A stretch of DNA of 64,000 bases from Micrococcales bacterium 72-143 (GCA_001898835.1 MKVM01000005.1:930001-994000), one strand, 5' to 3'. Positions 49,200 through 57,234 are shown, counted from the stretch's first letter. Translations and numbers: made by a program. The notes: generated from the sequence alone by a model not told the origin.

Positions 49200-49567
49200 A
49201 CCCAGACCCGCGAGCGGCCGGCCGCGCCTCCCGCACCGAGACGAACCTCGCCGCGATCGAACGCCACCTCGCCGAATGCGTCGATCTGGCCGGCCGCGGT
49301 CGCGCCGCGTTCCTCGGACCGGACTTCGTGAACCGCTACGCGGCGTTCGCGACGCTCATTCAGATCGGCAACGCCACGAAAGACCTGCCCGACGAGTTCC
49401 GCGCGGCGCATCCGGAGGTGAACTGGCGCGCTCTCGCGGGCACTCGCGACCGGGTGGGCCACATCTACGGCGACACGATCGACTGGGATGTGCTCTGGAA
49501 CACCATCGAGCACGATGTGCCGCCAGTGCTCGACGCGGTGCGTCGCATCCTCGCGGAGAGCCACTGA
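49196..49567 (+). CDS. hepT: HepT-like HEPN ribonuclease toxin
   Basis: A 123-residue alpha-helical HEPN protein. The ribonuclease motif R-x4-H-x-Y is present in GTRDRVGHIYGDTIDW near residue 88, and VNRYAAFATLIQIGNATKDLP is the usual second helix. The tyrosine in the motif is the residue AMPylated by partner MNT proteins in studied systems. The start ATG overlaps the antitoxin stop (ATGA). The pair lies between the two halves of the lipid gene region. Confidence 0.85.
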   Translation: MNPDPRAAGRASRTETNLAAIERHLAECVDLAGRGRAAFLGPDFVNRYAAFATLIQIGNATKDLPDEFRAAHPEVNWRALAGTRDRVGHIYGDTIDWDVLWNTIEHDVPPVLDAVRRILAESH

Positions 49568-49622
49568 CGCCCTCTCAACGGCTGCACGCCGCGCGGACGG
49601 TCGCCCCCCCCGACGGCGGGGG

Positions 49623-50399
49623 CTACGGCTGGTCGCGGTGGCGGGAGCTCGAGATCTTGCGCGACACCCAGCGCACGGTGCGCGGCGGGAGGTGGCGCAG
49701 CCACCACGTGAGGAAGCGGTAGCGCAGGGTCGGGATGGAGACCGCGCGCCCGCGCTCCGCATCCCTCAGGCACGCCGCCACGAGGTCGTCGGCCGACAGC
49801 CAGAGCCACGACGGGATCGACGACTTGCGGATCGCGGCGCGGTCGTGGAACTCGGTGTGCACCCAGCCGGGCAGGAGCGCCGTCACGGTGACCCCGGTTC
49901 CGGCGAGCGCGTTCGAGAGGCTCTCGCTGTAGACCCGCATCCAGGCCTTGATCGCGGAGTAGAGGCCCATCGAGAGGTAGCCGGCGACGCTCGCGACGTT
50001 GACGATCGTGCCGTGGCCGCGCTCGCGCATCCCGGGCACGGCCGCGGCGGAGAGCACGAGCGGGGTCTGCATCATCACCTGGACGGCGTCGGCCGCCTCC
50101 GCGAGGTCGGGGTCGGCGAGGCGGCTCTTCATGCCGTAGCCCGCGTTGTTCACGAGCAGCTCGATCGGATGCGCGGCGTCGGCGAGCCGCTCCGCAACCC
50201 GGGCGACGTCGGCGGGGTCTCCGAGGTCGGCCGCGATCACCTCCACCTCGCGGCCCGTGGCGCGCAGCTCGGCCGCGACCTCCTCCAGCCGCGCGGCGGT
50301 GCGCGCGACGAGCACGAGGTCGTAGCCGCGGGCGGCGAGCGCACGGGCGAAGGCGGCGCCGATGCCGGCCGTGCCGCCGGTCACGAGAGCGATGGGCAT
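49623..50399 (-). CDS. Short-chain dehydrogenase/reductase
   Basis: Classical SDR of 258 residues. Cofactor motif TGGTAGIG is at residues 7-14, NNAG near 89, and the catalytic Ser, Tyr and Lys are in NVASVAGYLSMGLYSAIKAW near 135-154. Arg after strand 2 (LVARTAARLEE) favours NADPH. The basic, Trp-rich end (FLTWWLRHLPPRTVRWVSRK) looks able to lie on a membrane, as in acyl-DHAP or ketoacyl reductases of lipid synthesis. TAGGGT (reverse, 50406-50411) ends six bases before the ATG. Confidence 0.88.
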   Translation of the reverse strand: MPIALVTGGTAGIGAAFARALAARGYDLVLVARTAARLEEVAAELRATGREVEVIAADLGDPADVARVAERLADAAHPIELLVNNAGYGMKSRLADPDLAEAADAVQVMMQTPLVLSAAAVPGMRERGHGTIVNVASVAGYLSMGLYSAIKAWMRVYSESLSNALAGTGVTVTALLPGWVHTEFHDRAAIRKSSIPSWLWLSADDLVAACLRDAERGRAVSIPTLRYRFLTWWLRHLPPRTVRWVSRKISSSRHRDQP

Positions 50400-50611
50400 G
50401 CGCCCACCCTACGGTCGCGGGGCGCGCCCGGAGAATCGTGCGAGATGGCGGTCATCGGAGGCCATGGCGACCATTCGGCAGGACCGGCGCAGCCTGCGAC
50501 GCGACGAGCAGCGGGGGCGCCAAGAGAATACGTCGTGCGATACGGTCGTCTGCGGGCGCGCCCACGCCTCCGCCCACGCCCGCGCCCGCCGCAGGAAGGC
50601 CCTCCACAGCT

Positions 50612-51418
50612 ATGTCCCCCCGAGCCACGACGACCACCGGGTCGTTCGACGTGCGGGAGTTCGCGGCCACCGCGCGCGGCAGCCACCGCGCCGAGATCGA
50701 CGGCGAGGCGATCGCCCGCGCGGGTCTCGCACCGGACGCCGTGCACCTCATCCGGGTGCTGCGCGACCTCGAGCGCGGCACGCTCGACCGGATGCGCAAC
50801 CTGCTCGTCACGGCGACCCACAAGGATGCGCGGGTCACCGCGTTCCTCGCGACGTGGGCGTTCGAGAAGTACTGGGTGGCGGATGCGCTCGACGCCGTGC
50901 TCGGGGCGGTGGGCGCCGACACGGCCCCGCTTGCGGGACCGCTGCGGCGCAGCGCCGCGGAGCGCGCCGAGCGCCGCGGACCCATCCGCCGGGCCCTCGC
51001 CGGCAACATCGCCGGCGCCGACATCGTCGCCGGGCACGTCGCGACGGGTCTCGTCGACGAGCTCATCACGAACGCCGCGTACCGGCGGCTCGGCGAGGCC
51101 GCATCCGTGCTGTCGTCGCTCGTCGCGACCCTCATCGCCGTGAAGGACCGGCACGTCGCGTTCCTCGCCGAGGAGGCGGAGCACAAGCTCGCGGCCTCCA
51201 CGCGGGCCGTGCGCCTCGCGCGCAAGGCCATCGCCCAGGCGGCATGGCCGATCGGCGCGACCGAGATCCCCGCCGCCGACCGCAGCTTCTTCGAGGCGTT
51301 CGTGTTCGGCGACGCCGAGGGCCGCGCCGCGGCGGAGGCGATCGGCGCCCGGCTCGCCGCCCTGCCCGGCCTCGGCCAGGCGCAGGGCTCCTCCCTGGTC
51401 GCGAGGCTCGTGCCGTGA
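50612..51418 (+). CDS. Degenerate diiron (ferritin-like) paralogue
   Basis: A 268-residue all-helical protein without a recognised domain by itself, but it aligns with the intact diiron protein two genes downstream: DLERGTLDRMRNLLVTATHK matches DIEYHTTCYLRDLLTTPSHN, WAFEKYWVADALDAVL matches WNREEFWHGEALAAVL, and TNAAY then VKDRHVAF matches ANAAY then QETRHVAF. The EExxH motif has become EKxxV, and the second ExxH has become KxxH, so diiron binding should be lost. I infer a structural partner. Its stop overlaps the next start (GTGA). The start at 50612 is the first ATG at the protein-like boundary. Confidence 0.75.
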   Translation: MSPRATTTTGSFDVREFAATARGSHRAEIDGEAIARAGLAPDAVHLIRVLRDLERGTLDRMRNLLVTATHKDARVTAFLATWAFEKYWVADALDAVLGAVGADTAPLAGPLRRSAAERAERRGPIRRALAGNIAGADIVAGHVATGLVDELITNAAYRRLGEAASVLSSLVATLIAVKDRHVAFLAEEAEHKLAASTRAVRLARKAIAQAAWPIGATEIPAADRSFFEAFVFGDAEGRAAAEAIGARLAALPGLGQAQGSSLVARLVP

Positions 51419-53730
51419 CCCCGAAGCGCGCGGTGACCGAGCTCGGCGACGCCCACGTCTTCCTCACGGGCGGCACCGGCTTCGTGGGGCAGGCCGTGCT
51501 CGAACGGCTGCTGTCGTCGCATCCCGGCACCACGATCTCGCTCCTCGTGCGCACCAAGGGCTCGGCGGGCGGCGACGACCGCCTCCGCACCCTGCTGCGC
51601 AAGCCCGTGTTCCGCGCCTGGCGCGAGGCGGTTGGCGACGCGGGGGTCGAGGATGCCGTCGCCCGCCGCATCCGCATCGTCGAGGGCGGTCTCGGCTCGG
51701 TTCCCGAGCTGCCCGGCGACATCGACGTCGTCATCCACTCCGCCTCGACCGTCTCCTTCGACCCGCCCATCGACCAGGCGTTCGACACCAACGTCGGCGG
51801 CGCGATCGGCCTCTACGAGGCGCTGCGCGCGTCCGGGTCCACCCCGCACGTCGTGCACGTGTCCACCTGCTACGTCGGCGGCCTGCGCAAGGGCGTCGTG
51901 CCGGAGGCACGGCTCGGGCACGATGTCGACTGGCGGGCCGAGTACGCGGCGGCGAGGTCGGCGCGCGAGCGCGTCGAGATGCTGTCGCGGCAGCCCGCGC
52001 AGCTGCGCGAGTTCATGGACCGCGCCCGCGCCGAGCACGGCAAGGAGGGGCCGCAGTCGGTGGCCCGCGCGAGCGAGGAGGCCCGCGTCGCGTGGGTCAC
52101 GAGCGCACTCGTCGACGCCGGCCGCACACGCGCCGAGTCGCTCGGCTGGACCGACGTCTACACGCTCACCAAGGCCTTCGCGGAGCGCGCGGCGGAGGAG
52201 CTGTGGGCCGGCGCCGGCGGCTCGCTCTCGGTCGTGCGACCCGCGATCATCGAGTCGGCGCTCGCGCACCCCTTCCCCGGCTGGATCGACGGCTTCAAGG
52301 TGGCCGACCCGCTCATCCTCGCCTACGGTCGCGGGCTGCTGCCCGAGTTCCCGGGCCTGCCCGACAGCGTGCTCGACCTCATCCCGGTCGACTACGTCGT
52401 CAACGCCATCCTGGCCGCCGCCGCCAACCCGCCGGAGGGCGAGCCCGAGTACTTCCACGTGAGTTCGGGCGCCTCCAACCCCCTGCCGTTCCACCGGATG
52501 TACGAGAACGTCAAGGAGTACTTCAGCGCCAACCCGATGCCGTCGCCCGGCGGCGGCGACATCCAGGTGCCCACCTGGCGCTTCCCCGGCGGCCGGAAGG
52601 TGGAGCGCGCCCTGCAGCGCGCCCGCGTCCGGCTCGAGCGACGCGAGCGGCAGCTCTCGCGCGGCCGCTCGACGGCCCGCACCCGCGCGCAGCTCACCGA
52701 GCTCGCCACCAGGCGCAGCGACCTGGAGACGCTCGAGAACTTCGCCGAGCTCTATCGCGCCTACGTGCAGACCGAGATCATCTTCGACGACACCAACACG
52801 CGCGCCCTGCACGCCGCCATCCCGAAGAAGCTGCAGGCCGACCGCGGCTTCGACATCGCGGCGATCGACTGGGAGGACTACCTCCAGCGCGTGCACTTCC
52901 CCGCGATCACGACCCTCACGCGCGCCTTCTCCCGCCGCCCCGAGGCCACCTCGACCGAGGGGCGCCCCGCGAAGCAGCTTCCCGAGCGCACGGATGTCGT
53001 GGCCGTGTTCGACCTCGAGGGCACCGTCGTCGACACCAACCTCGTCGAGCAGTACCTGTGGGTGCGGCGGGCCGGATGGGGCTGGACGGCGTGGCCGGCA
53101 TCCGTCGTCTCGATCCTCGCCCGGCTGCCCGGCTACCTGCGCGCCGAGCGACGCGACCGGGGCGAGTTCATCCGCACCTTCCTGCGGCGCTACGAGGGGA
53201 TGTCGGAGGCGCGCCTTCGGAAGACCGTGCGGGGCGGCTACGCCGACACCATGCTCGGGCACACGGCGACCGCCGCGCTCGAGCGGGCTGCCGCGCACCG
53301 CGCCGCCGGGCACCGCACGGTGCTCGTCACGGGCTCCATCGGCACCCTCGCCGAGCCCGTCGCGGCGGCCTTCGACGAGGTCGTCGCGGGCGCGATGCAC
53401 GTCAAGGACGGCCAGCTCACCGGCTACCTCGCGCGACCTCCCCTCGTCGACGAGGCCCGGGCCAACTGGCTGCGGCTCTACGCGGAGCGCGGCGGCTACG
53501 ACCTGTCGGCGTCCTACGGCTACGGCGACAGCCACGCCGACCTCGTCTGGCTCGAGCTCGTGGGTCACCCGCACGCCGTCAACCCCGACAGCCGCCTGGC
53601 CCGGGAGGCGGGGCGCCGGAGGTGGCGGATCGACACCTGGCGGAGCGGATCGCGTTCAGCGAACCGTGCTTTGATGGCCCCAGGCACCGCATCCCCCACC
53701 CCCGAGGAAGGAGCGGACGGCTCCCGCTGA
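51415..53730 (+). CDS. Fatty acyl-CoA reductase fused to HAD-IB domain
   Basis: A 771-residue fusion. Residues 10-340 form a NAD-binding-4 fatty acyl-CoA reductase (FLTGGTGFVGQAVLERLL, HSASTVSFDPPIDQAFDTNV, catalytic YTLTKAFAE near 245, VDYVVNAILAAAANP), followed by a sterile/FAR_C-like helical part (residues 370-510). Residues 525-740 form a HAD-IB phosphatase fold (AVFDLEGTVVDTN, VTGSIGT, YGYGDSHADLVWLELVG). HAD motif I is DxE rather than DxD, so catalysis there is doubtful. The first domain should reduce acyl-CoA or acyl-ACP to aldehyde or alcohol. It is coupled upstream by a GTGA overlap. Confidence 0.85.
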   Translation: MTPKRAVTELGDAHVFLTGGTGFVGQAVLERLLSSHPGTTISLLVRTKGSAGGDDRLRTLLRKPVFRAWREAVGDAGVEDAVARRIRIVEGGLGSVPELPGDIDVVIHSASTVSFDPPIDQAFDTNVGGAIGLYEALRASGSTPHVVHVSTCYVGGLRKGVVPEARLGHDVDWRAEYAAARSARERVEMLSRQPAQLREFMDRARAEHGKEGPQSVARASEEARVAWVTSALVDAGRTRAESLGWTDVYTLTKAFAERAAEELWAGAGGSLSVVRPAIIESALAHPFPGWIDGFKVADPLILAYGRGLLPEFPGLPDSVLDLIPVDYVVNAILAAAANPPEGEPEYFHVSSGASNPLPFHRMYENVKEYFSANPMPSPGGGDIQVPTWRFPGGRKVERALQRARVRLERRERQLSRGRSTARTRAQLTELATRRSDLETLENFAELYRAYVQTEIIFDDTNTRALHAAIPKKLQADRGFDIAAIDWEDYLQRVHFPAITTLTRAFSRRPEATSTEGRPAKQLPERTDVVAVFDLEGTVVDTNLVEQYLWVRRAGWGWTAWPASVVSILARLPGYLRAERRDRGEFIRTFLRRYEGMSEARLRKTVRGGYADTMLGHTATAALERAAAHRAAGHRTVLVTGSIGTLAEPVAAAFDEVVAGAMHVKDGQLTGYLARPPLVDEARANWLRLYAERGGYDLSASYGYGDSHADLVWLELVGHPHAVNPDSRLAREAGRRRWRIDTWRSGSRSANRALMAPGTASPTPEEGADGSR

Positions 53731-53746
53731 CGCCGCCCGGACAGCC

Positions 53747-54541
53747 ATGGCATTCGACATCGACAAGTACACGACGAACTCGGCTGCCGTCGGCTGGTCG
53801 GACCTCGACTTCGACGTCTTCGACGAGCATCCGCTGCCCGAGAACACCCTGCGCACCCTGCGCTACATGTGCGACATCGAGTACCACACGACCTGCTACC
53901 TGCGCGACCTGCTGACGACGCCCTCGCACAACGAGCCCGAGGTGGGCGCATTCATGACGATGTGGAACCGCGAGGAGTTCTGGCACGGTGAGGCGCTCGC
54001 CGCCGTGCTCGCGAAGCACGGCATCACGGTCGACTACGACGTGCTGAAGGCCACCCGGCTGAAGCTCGGCTGGAAGGACCGCCTCGACCCCATCAAGCAG
54101 TCGATCATGGGCGGGCTCGTCGGCAACGACTTCGTGGCCGTGCACATGTCGTGGGGCGCCGCCAACGAGTGGTCCGCGAACGCCGCCTACCTGCGCATGG
54201 CCGAGCTCGAGGGCAACCCCGTGCTGGCCGAGCTGCTGAAGCGGATCGCGAAGCAGGAGACCCGGCACGTCGCGTTCTACGCCTCGCAGGCGCGCGACCG
54301 GCTCAAGGACTCGAAGAAGGCGCAGAAGCTCACGCGCTTCGCGCTGTCGAAGTTCTGGGGACCGGTCGGCTCGGGCGTGCAGGACGACGCCGAGGTGACG
54401 CACGTCATGAACCACCTCTTCGCCGGCCCCGACGGTCGCAAGCTCGTGCGCGACGTCGACTCGCACATCGCCAAGCTCCCCGGGATGGAGGGCCTCACGA
54501 TCGTCGAGGACTCGCTCGAGAGACGCGGCATCGCGGCGTGA
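53747..54541 (+). CDS. Diiron ferritin-like oxygenase (acyl-ACP-desaturase-like)
   Basis: A 264-residue helical-bundle protein with a full set of carboxylate and histidine ligands in the order seen in soluble desaturases and related oxygenases: Glu in CDIEYHTTCYL (helix 1), EEFWH in WNREEFWHGEAL (helix 2), Glu in GAANEWSANAAY (helix 3) and ETRH in AKQETRHVAFYA (helix 4). An oxygen-dependent reaction on a fatty chain or aldehyde is the best guess given the reductase before it. It starts 16 bases after that gene and overlaps the next one (GTGA). Confidence 0.82.
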   Translation: MAFDIDKYTTNSAAVGWSDLDFDVFDEHPLPENTLRTLRYMCDIEYHTTCYLRDLLTTPSHNEPEVGAFMTMWNREEFWHGEALAAVLAKHGITVDYDVLKATRLKLGWKDRLDPIKQSIMGGLVGNDFVAVHMSWGAANEWSANAAYLRMAELEGNPVLAELLKRIAKQETRHVAFYASQARDRLKDSKKAQKLTRFALSKFWGPVGSGVQDDAEVTHVMNHLFAGPDGRKLVRDVDSHIAKLPGMEGLTIVEDSLERRGIAA

Positions 54542-55188
54542 TCCCGGCACGGCTGCGCACGGCGGGCCTGTGGCTCGACGTCGCCGTCTACCTCGTGCTG
54601 CCGCTCGTCGGCCTGTTCGCGTGGGGCTGGGACTGGCGCCCCATCGTGCTGCTGTACTGGCTCGAGAACATCACGATCGGCGGGGTCGTGTTCATCTCGC
54701 TCGTGCGGCGCGCCCGCGGCGGGGAGGGCGTCCAGGCGGGGTTCCCCGCGGCGTTCTTCCTCATGCACTACGGCATCTTCACCTTCGTGCACGGGGTGTT
54801 CGTGATCGTCATGATCAACCTCGTGCCGGTCATGACCGACACCCCGGCGGCGCCGTTCAACCCGTGGTGGCTGCTGCTCGCCTGGCTCATCACCACGCTC
54901 ATCCAGTGGTGGCTCGCGCTGCGGGCGAACCCACCGCGCATCGACGGGATCGCGAAAGCCTACGGACGCGTGATCGTGCTGCACCTCGTGATCCTCGGCG
55001 CGGTGTGGCTCATCGCCGCGTTCGGGCTGCCGTCGATCGTGGCCGTCGCGCTCGTGGTGCTGCACGCCGTCATCGACGTCATCGGCCTCGTCGTCACCTC
55101 GCGGATGGCGAGCGGCCGCTACCGCTGGGAGCAGACCGGCGCGGGCCAGTGGGCGCTGCGCCGCATCCCGGAGACGCCGGAGCCCTGA
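54538..55188 (+). CDS. DUF6498 family membrane protein
   Basis: A 216-residue membrane protein with about six helices. The block IVLLYWLENITIGGVVFISLVRR near residue 35 is typical of DUF6498, whose role is unknown. The GTG overlaps the diiron gene stop, so it is the last gene of the four-gene operon and could anchor the soluble enzymes or pass their product into the membrane; this is inference. Confidence 0.75.
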   Translation: MIPARLRTAGLWLDVAVYLVLPLVGLFAWGWDWRPIVLLYWLENITIGGVVFISLVRRARGGEGVQAGFPAAFFLMHYGIFTFVHGVFVIVMINLVPVMTDTPAAPFNPWWLLLAWLITTLIQWWLALRANPPRIDGIAKAYGRVIVLHLVILGAVWLIAAFGLPSIVAVALVVLHAVIDVIGLVVTSRMASGRYRWEQTGAGQWALRRIPETPEP

Positions 55189-55204
55189 GACCCCGGCGAC
55201 CCCG

Positions 55205-55396
55205 TCACTCGGGCTCGTCCTCCGCGGGTGGGATGGGCGTGTCGCCCTCCGCCTCGACGATGTCCATGAGGGTCTCCCGGTCGGAGGTGCCCTGCCCGGT
55301 GAGGCTGTTCTCGATGTCGTCGGACTGGCCGCTGTTCACCACGTCCCAGGTCTCGGCGGAGCCGCCGGACTGGTTGCCGCTTGCATTCGTTCCCAT
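55205..55396 (-). CDS. Small acidic protein
   Basis: A 63-residue, Asp/Glu-rich, probably unstructured protein (MGTNASGNQSGGSAETWDVV at the start, PIPPAEDEPE at the end). No family is recognised. GAGACT ends six bases before the ATG, and GGAG also lies about nine bases before it, so either leaderless or led translation is possible. It is divergent from the TetR gene across 63 bases. Confidence 0.6.
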   Translation of the reverse strand: MGTNASGNQSGGSAETWDVVNSGQSDDIENSLTGQGTSDRETLMDIVEAEGDTPIPPAEDEPE

Positions 55397-55459
55397 GCAC
55401 CGAGTCTCCGCCTGACGCCGCCGGGCGTCGAGGGGTTGACGTCGTGGCACGATGAGTGC

Positions 55460-56002
55460 ATGACCGCACCGCGCCCGTCGACCAAGGAGTCGATCCGGGC
55501 GGCCGCCGCGCGGCTCTTCCCGCTGCACGGCTACACCGGCACCTCGGTGCGCGACATCGCGGCGGCGGCCGGGGTCGACGCGGCCCTCGTCATCCGGCAC
55601 TTCGGGTCGAAGGAGGAGCTGTTCCTCGAGATCATGCAGCTCTCCGACGAGGCGCAGCCCCTGCTCGACGGGCCCCTCGACGAGCTCGGCGAGCACTTCA
55701 TCGACTACGTGCTGACCACCGGCGACGAGGTGCGGGGCGTGTTCCTCGCCCTCATCCGCGCGAGCGACTCGGACGGGGTCGCACCGCGCCTGCGGGAGAT
55801 GCACGACGCCGCGTTCGTCGCGCCCCTGCGGTCGCGGCTCGAGGGGCCGGATGCCGAGCTGCGGTCGCGCCTCGCGGCCGCGCTCGTCGGCGGCCTGCTC
55901 TACAGCCTGTGGGTGGTGGGCGACGAGCAACTGCTCGCCGCCGACCGCGCCGAGGTCGTGCGCCGCTACGGCGCGCTGCTGCAGGCCCTCATCACGCCGT
56001 GA
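55460..56002 (+). CDS. TetR/AcrR family regulator
   Basis: A 180-residue TetR regulator: STKESIRAAAARLFPLHGYT then GTSVRDIAAAAGVDAALVIRHFGSKEELF is the standard HTH, followed by a helical ligand domain. The ligand and targets are unknown. CACGAT (55448-55453) ends six bases before the ATG at 55460, which is preferred to an ATG eight codons upstream. Confidence 0.88.
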   Translation: MTAPRPSTKESIRAAAARLFPLHGYTGTSVRDIAAAAGVDAALVIRHFGSKEELFLEIMQLSDEAQPLLDGPLDELGEHFIDYVLTTGDEVRGVFLALIRASDSDGVAPRLREMHDAAFVAPLRSRLEGPDAELRSRLAAALVGGLLYSLWVVGDEQLLAADRAEVVRRYGALLQALITP

Positions 56003-56013
56003 CCTCATCCGCC

Positions 56014-56068
56014 GAGTGGTCGGTTCCCGGCCTCACAGGCCAGAAATGAGCCCAGAGACCGACCCCTC
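56014..56068. repeat. Dispersed inverted repeat, copy 5
   Basis: Left arm 56014-56035 begins GAGTGGTCGGTTCCCGG and right arm 56047-56068 ends GACCGACCCCTC; 17 of 22 positions pair around an 11-base loop. It is the most decayed copy of the family and lies between the convergent TetR and SDR stops. Confidence 0.7.
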
Positions 56069-56086
56069 ACGTGCGGGTGGGGCGAG

Positions 56087-57115
56087 CTACTGGACGGACC
56101 AGCCTCCGTCGGACGCCAGGATCTGGCCCGTCACGTTCGTGGCGTCGTCGCTCAGCAGCCAGGTGATGGATGCCGCGAGCTGATCGGGCATCGCGACAGG
56201 CGGCAGCGTCGTGAGCAGCGCGCCGATCCGCTCCTGGCCGAGCTCGGAGGCGAAGCTCGCCTCGATGTTGGTCGCGGTGCCGCCGGGGGCGACGGCGTTG
56301 ACGCGGATGCTCTTGCCCGCGTACATGAACGCCGTCGACTTGGTCATGCCCACGACGGCGTGCTTCGACGTCGTGTAGGCGAGGCCCGCGGCCGAGCCGC
56401 GGAGGGCGGCCTCCGACGCGACGTTCACGATCGACCCGCTGCCCGCCTCGAGCATGAGCGGCAGCACCGCGCGGGTGAGCTTGAACATGCCCGTCACGTT
56501 GACGGTCATCACCCGTTCCCAGACGGCGTCGCTCACCTCGTGCAGCGGGGTCATGTCGTCCATGATCCCGGCGACGTTCGCGAGGGCGTCGACCCGGCCG
56601 CCCGCGGCGGCGACGATGGCGGCGATCGAGTCGGGGTTCGTGATGTCGCCGGCGACGACGGTCACGTCGTTGCCCGCGAGCTCCGCGGCGAACTCGTCGA
56701 GCCGGGGCTGGGAGACGTCGACGGCGATGACCTTGCCGCCCTCGCGCGCGACGCGGGATGCGGTGGCCCTGCCGATGCCGGAACCCGCGCCCGTCACGAT
56801 GACGGTCTTGCCGGCGAAGCGGCCCGGCGTGATCCGCTCGACCCACTCGGCGGGGGCGTCGTCGTCGGTCGCATCGTCCTCGACGGGGGCGACCCCTCCG
56901 TTCACCTTGGCGACCATCTCGTCGACCATCGCCTGCGGGAACTGGCCCTTGCTGAGCTGCACGAGGCGCTGCAGCGGGAACAGGCGCACGGGCGCGAGGG
57001 CCTTCTCGTCCTGCCCGCCCTGCGCGAGCAGCTCGCGGAGGAGCGGACCTCCGACGGGGTGCTTGAGCCACTCGCCCACCGACGACTTCCCGGTGAGCGG
57101 CTTGTCCTTGGCCAT
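56087..57115 (-). CDS. Two-domain short-chain dehydrogenase
   Basis: A 342-residue protein. Residues 95-342 are a classical SDR (VTGAGSGIGRATASRV, NVAGIMDD, catalytic Ser/Tyr/Lys in NVASEAAL and YTTSKHAVVG, ending GQILASDGGW). Residues 10-75 form a small helical domain (VGEWLKHPVGGPLLRELLA, then LFPLQRLVQLSKGQFPQAMVDEMV) resembling the short module found at the ends of some glycoside hydrolases, an unusual partner for an SDR. The ATG at 57115 has AAAGGA upstream. The promoter is overlapped by a strong palindrome. Confidence 0.85.
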   Translation of the reverse strand: MAKDKPLTGKSSVGEWLKHPVGGPLLRELLAQGGQDEKALAPVRLFPLQRLVQLSKGQFPQAMVDEMVAKVNGGVAPVEDDATDDDAPAEWVERITPGRFAGKTVIVTGAGSGIGRATASRVAREGGKVIAVDVSQPRLDEFAAELAGNDVTVVAGDITNPDSIAAIVAAAGGRVDALANVAGIMDDMTPLHEVSDAVWERVMTVNVTGMFKLTRAVLPLMLEAGSGSIVNVASEAALRGSAAGLAYTTSKHAVVGMTKSTAFMYAGKSIRVNAVAPGGTATNIEASFASELGQERIGALLTTLPPVAMPDQLAASITWLLSDDATNVTGQILASDGGWSVQ

Positions 57116-57163
57116 GATGACGCATCCTTTCCGTGCGACCTCGCCGTCGGGGTCGTCACGTCC

Positions 57164-57204
57164 AGTGTGCGCCGGGGCGGCCGAAGGTGTCAACACTGTT
57201 GACA
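57164..57204 (-). promoter_or_regulatory. Promoter and palindromic operator of the two-domain SDR
   Basis: On the minus strand TTGACA (57188-57193) and CACACT (57164-57169) are separated by 18 bases, leaving a leader of about 45 bases. The perfect palindrome TGTCAACA-C-TGTTGACA (57188-57204) covers the -35 element, so a bound dimer would repress the gene. No regulator is adjacent on this side; the TetR gene at 55460 lies across the gene. Confidence 0.65.
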
Positions 57205-57234
57205 TCTTCGTGGCGAAGTCTCAGGCCGCCGCGT

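Noticed and set aside
50452-53574. A 1040-codon frame antisense to the degenerate diiron and acyl reductase genes
   Set aside because: No protein-like composition; the plus-strand genes have full catalytic motifs and coupled starts.
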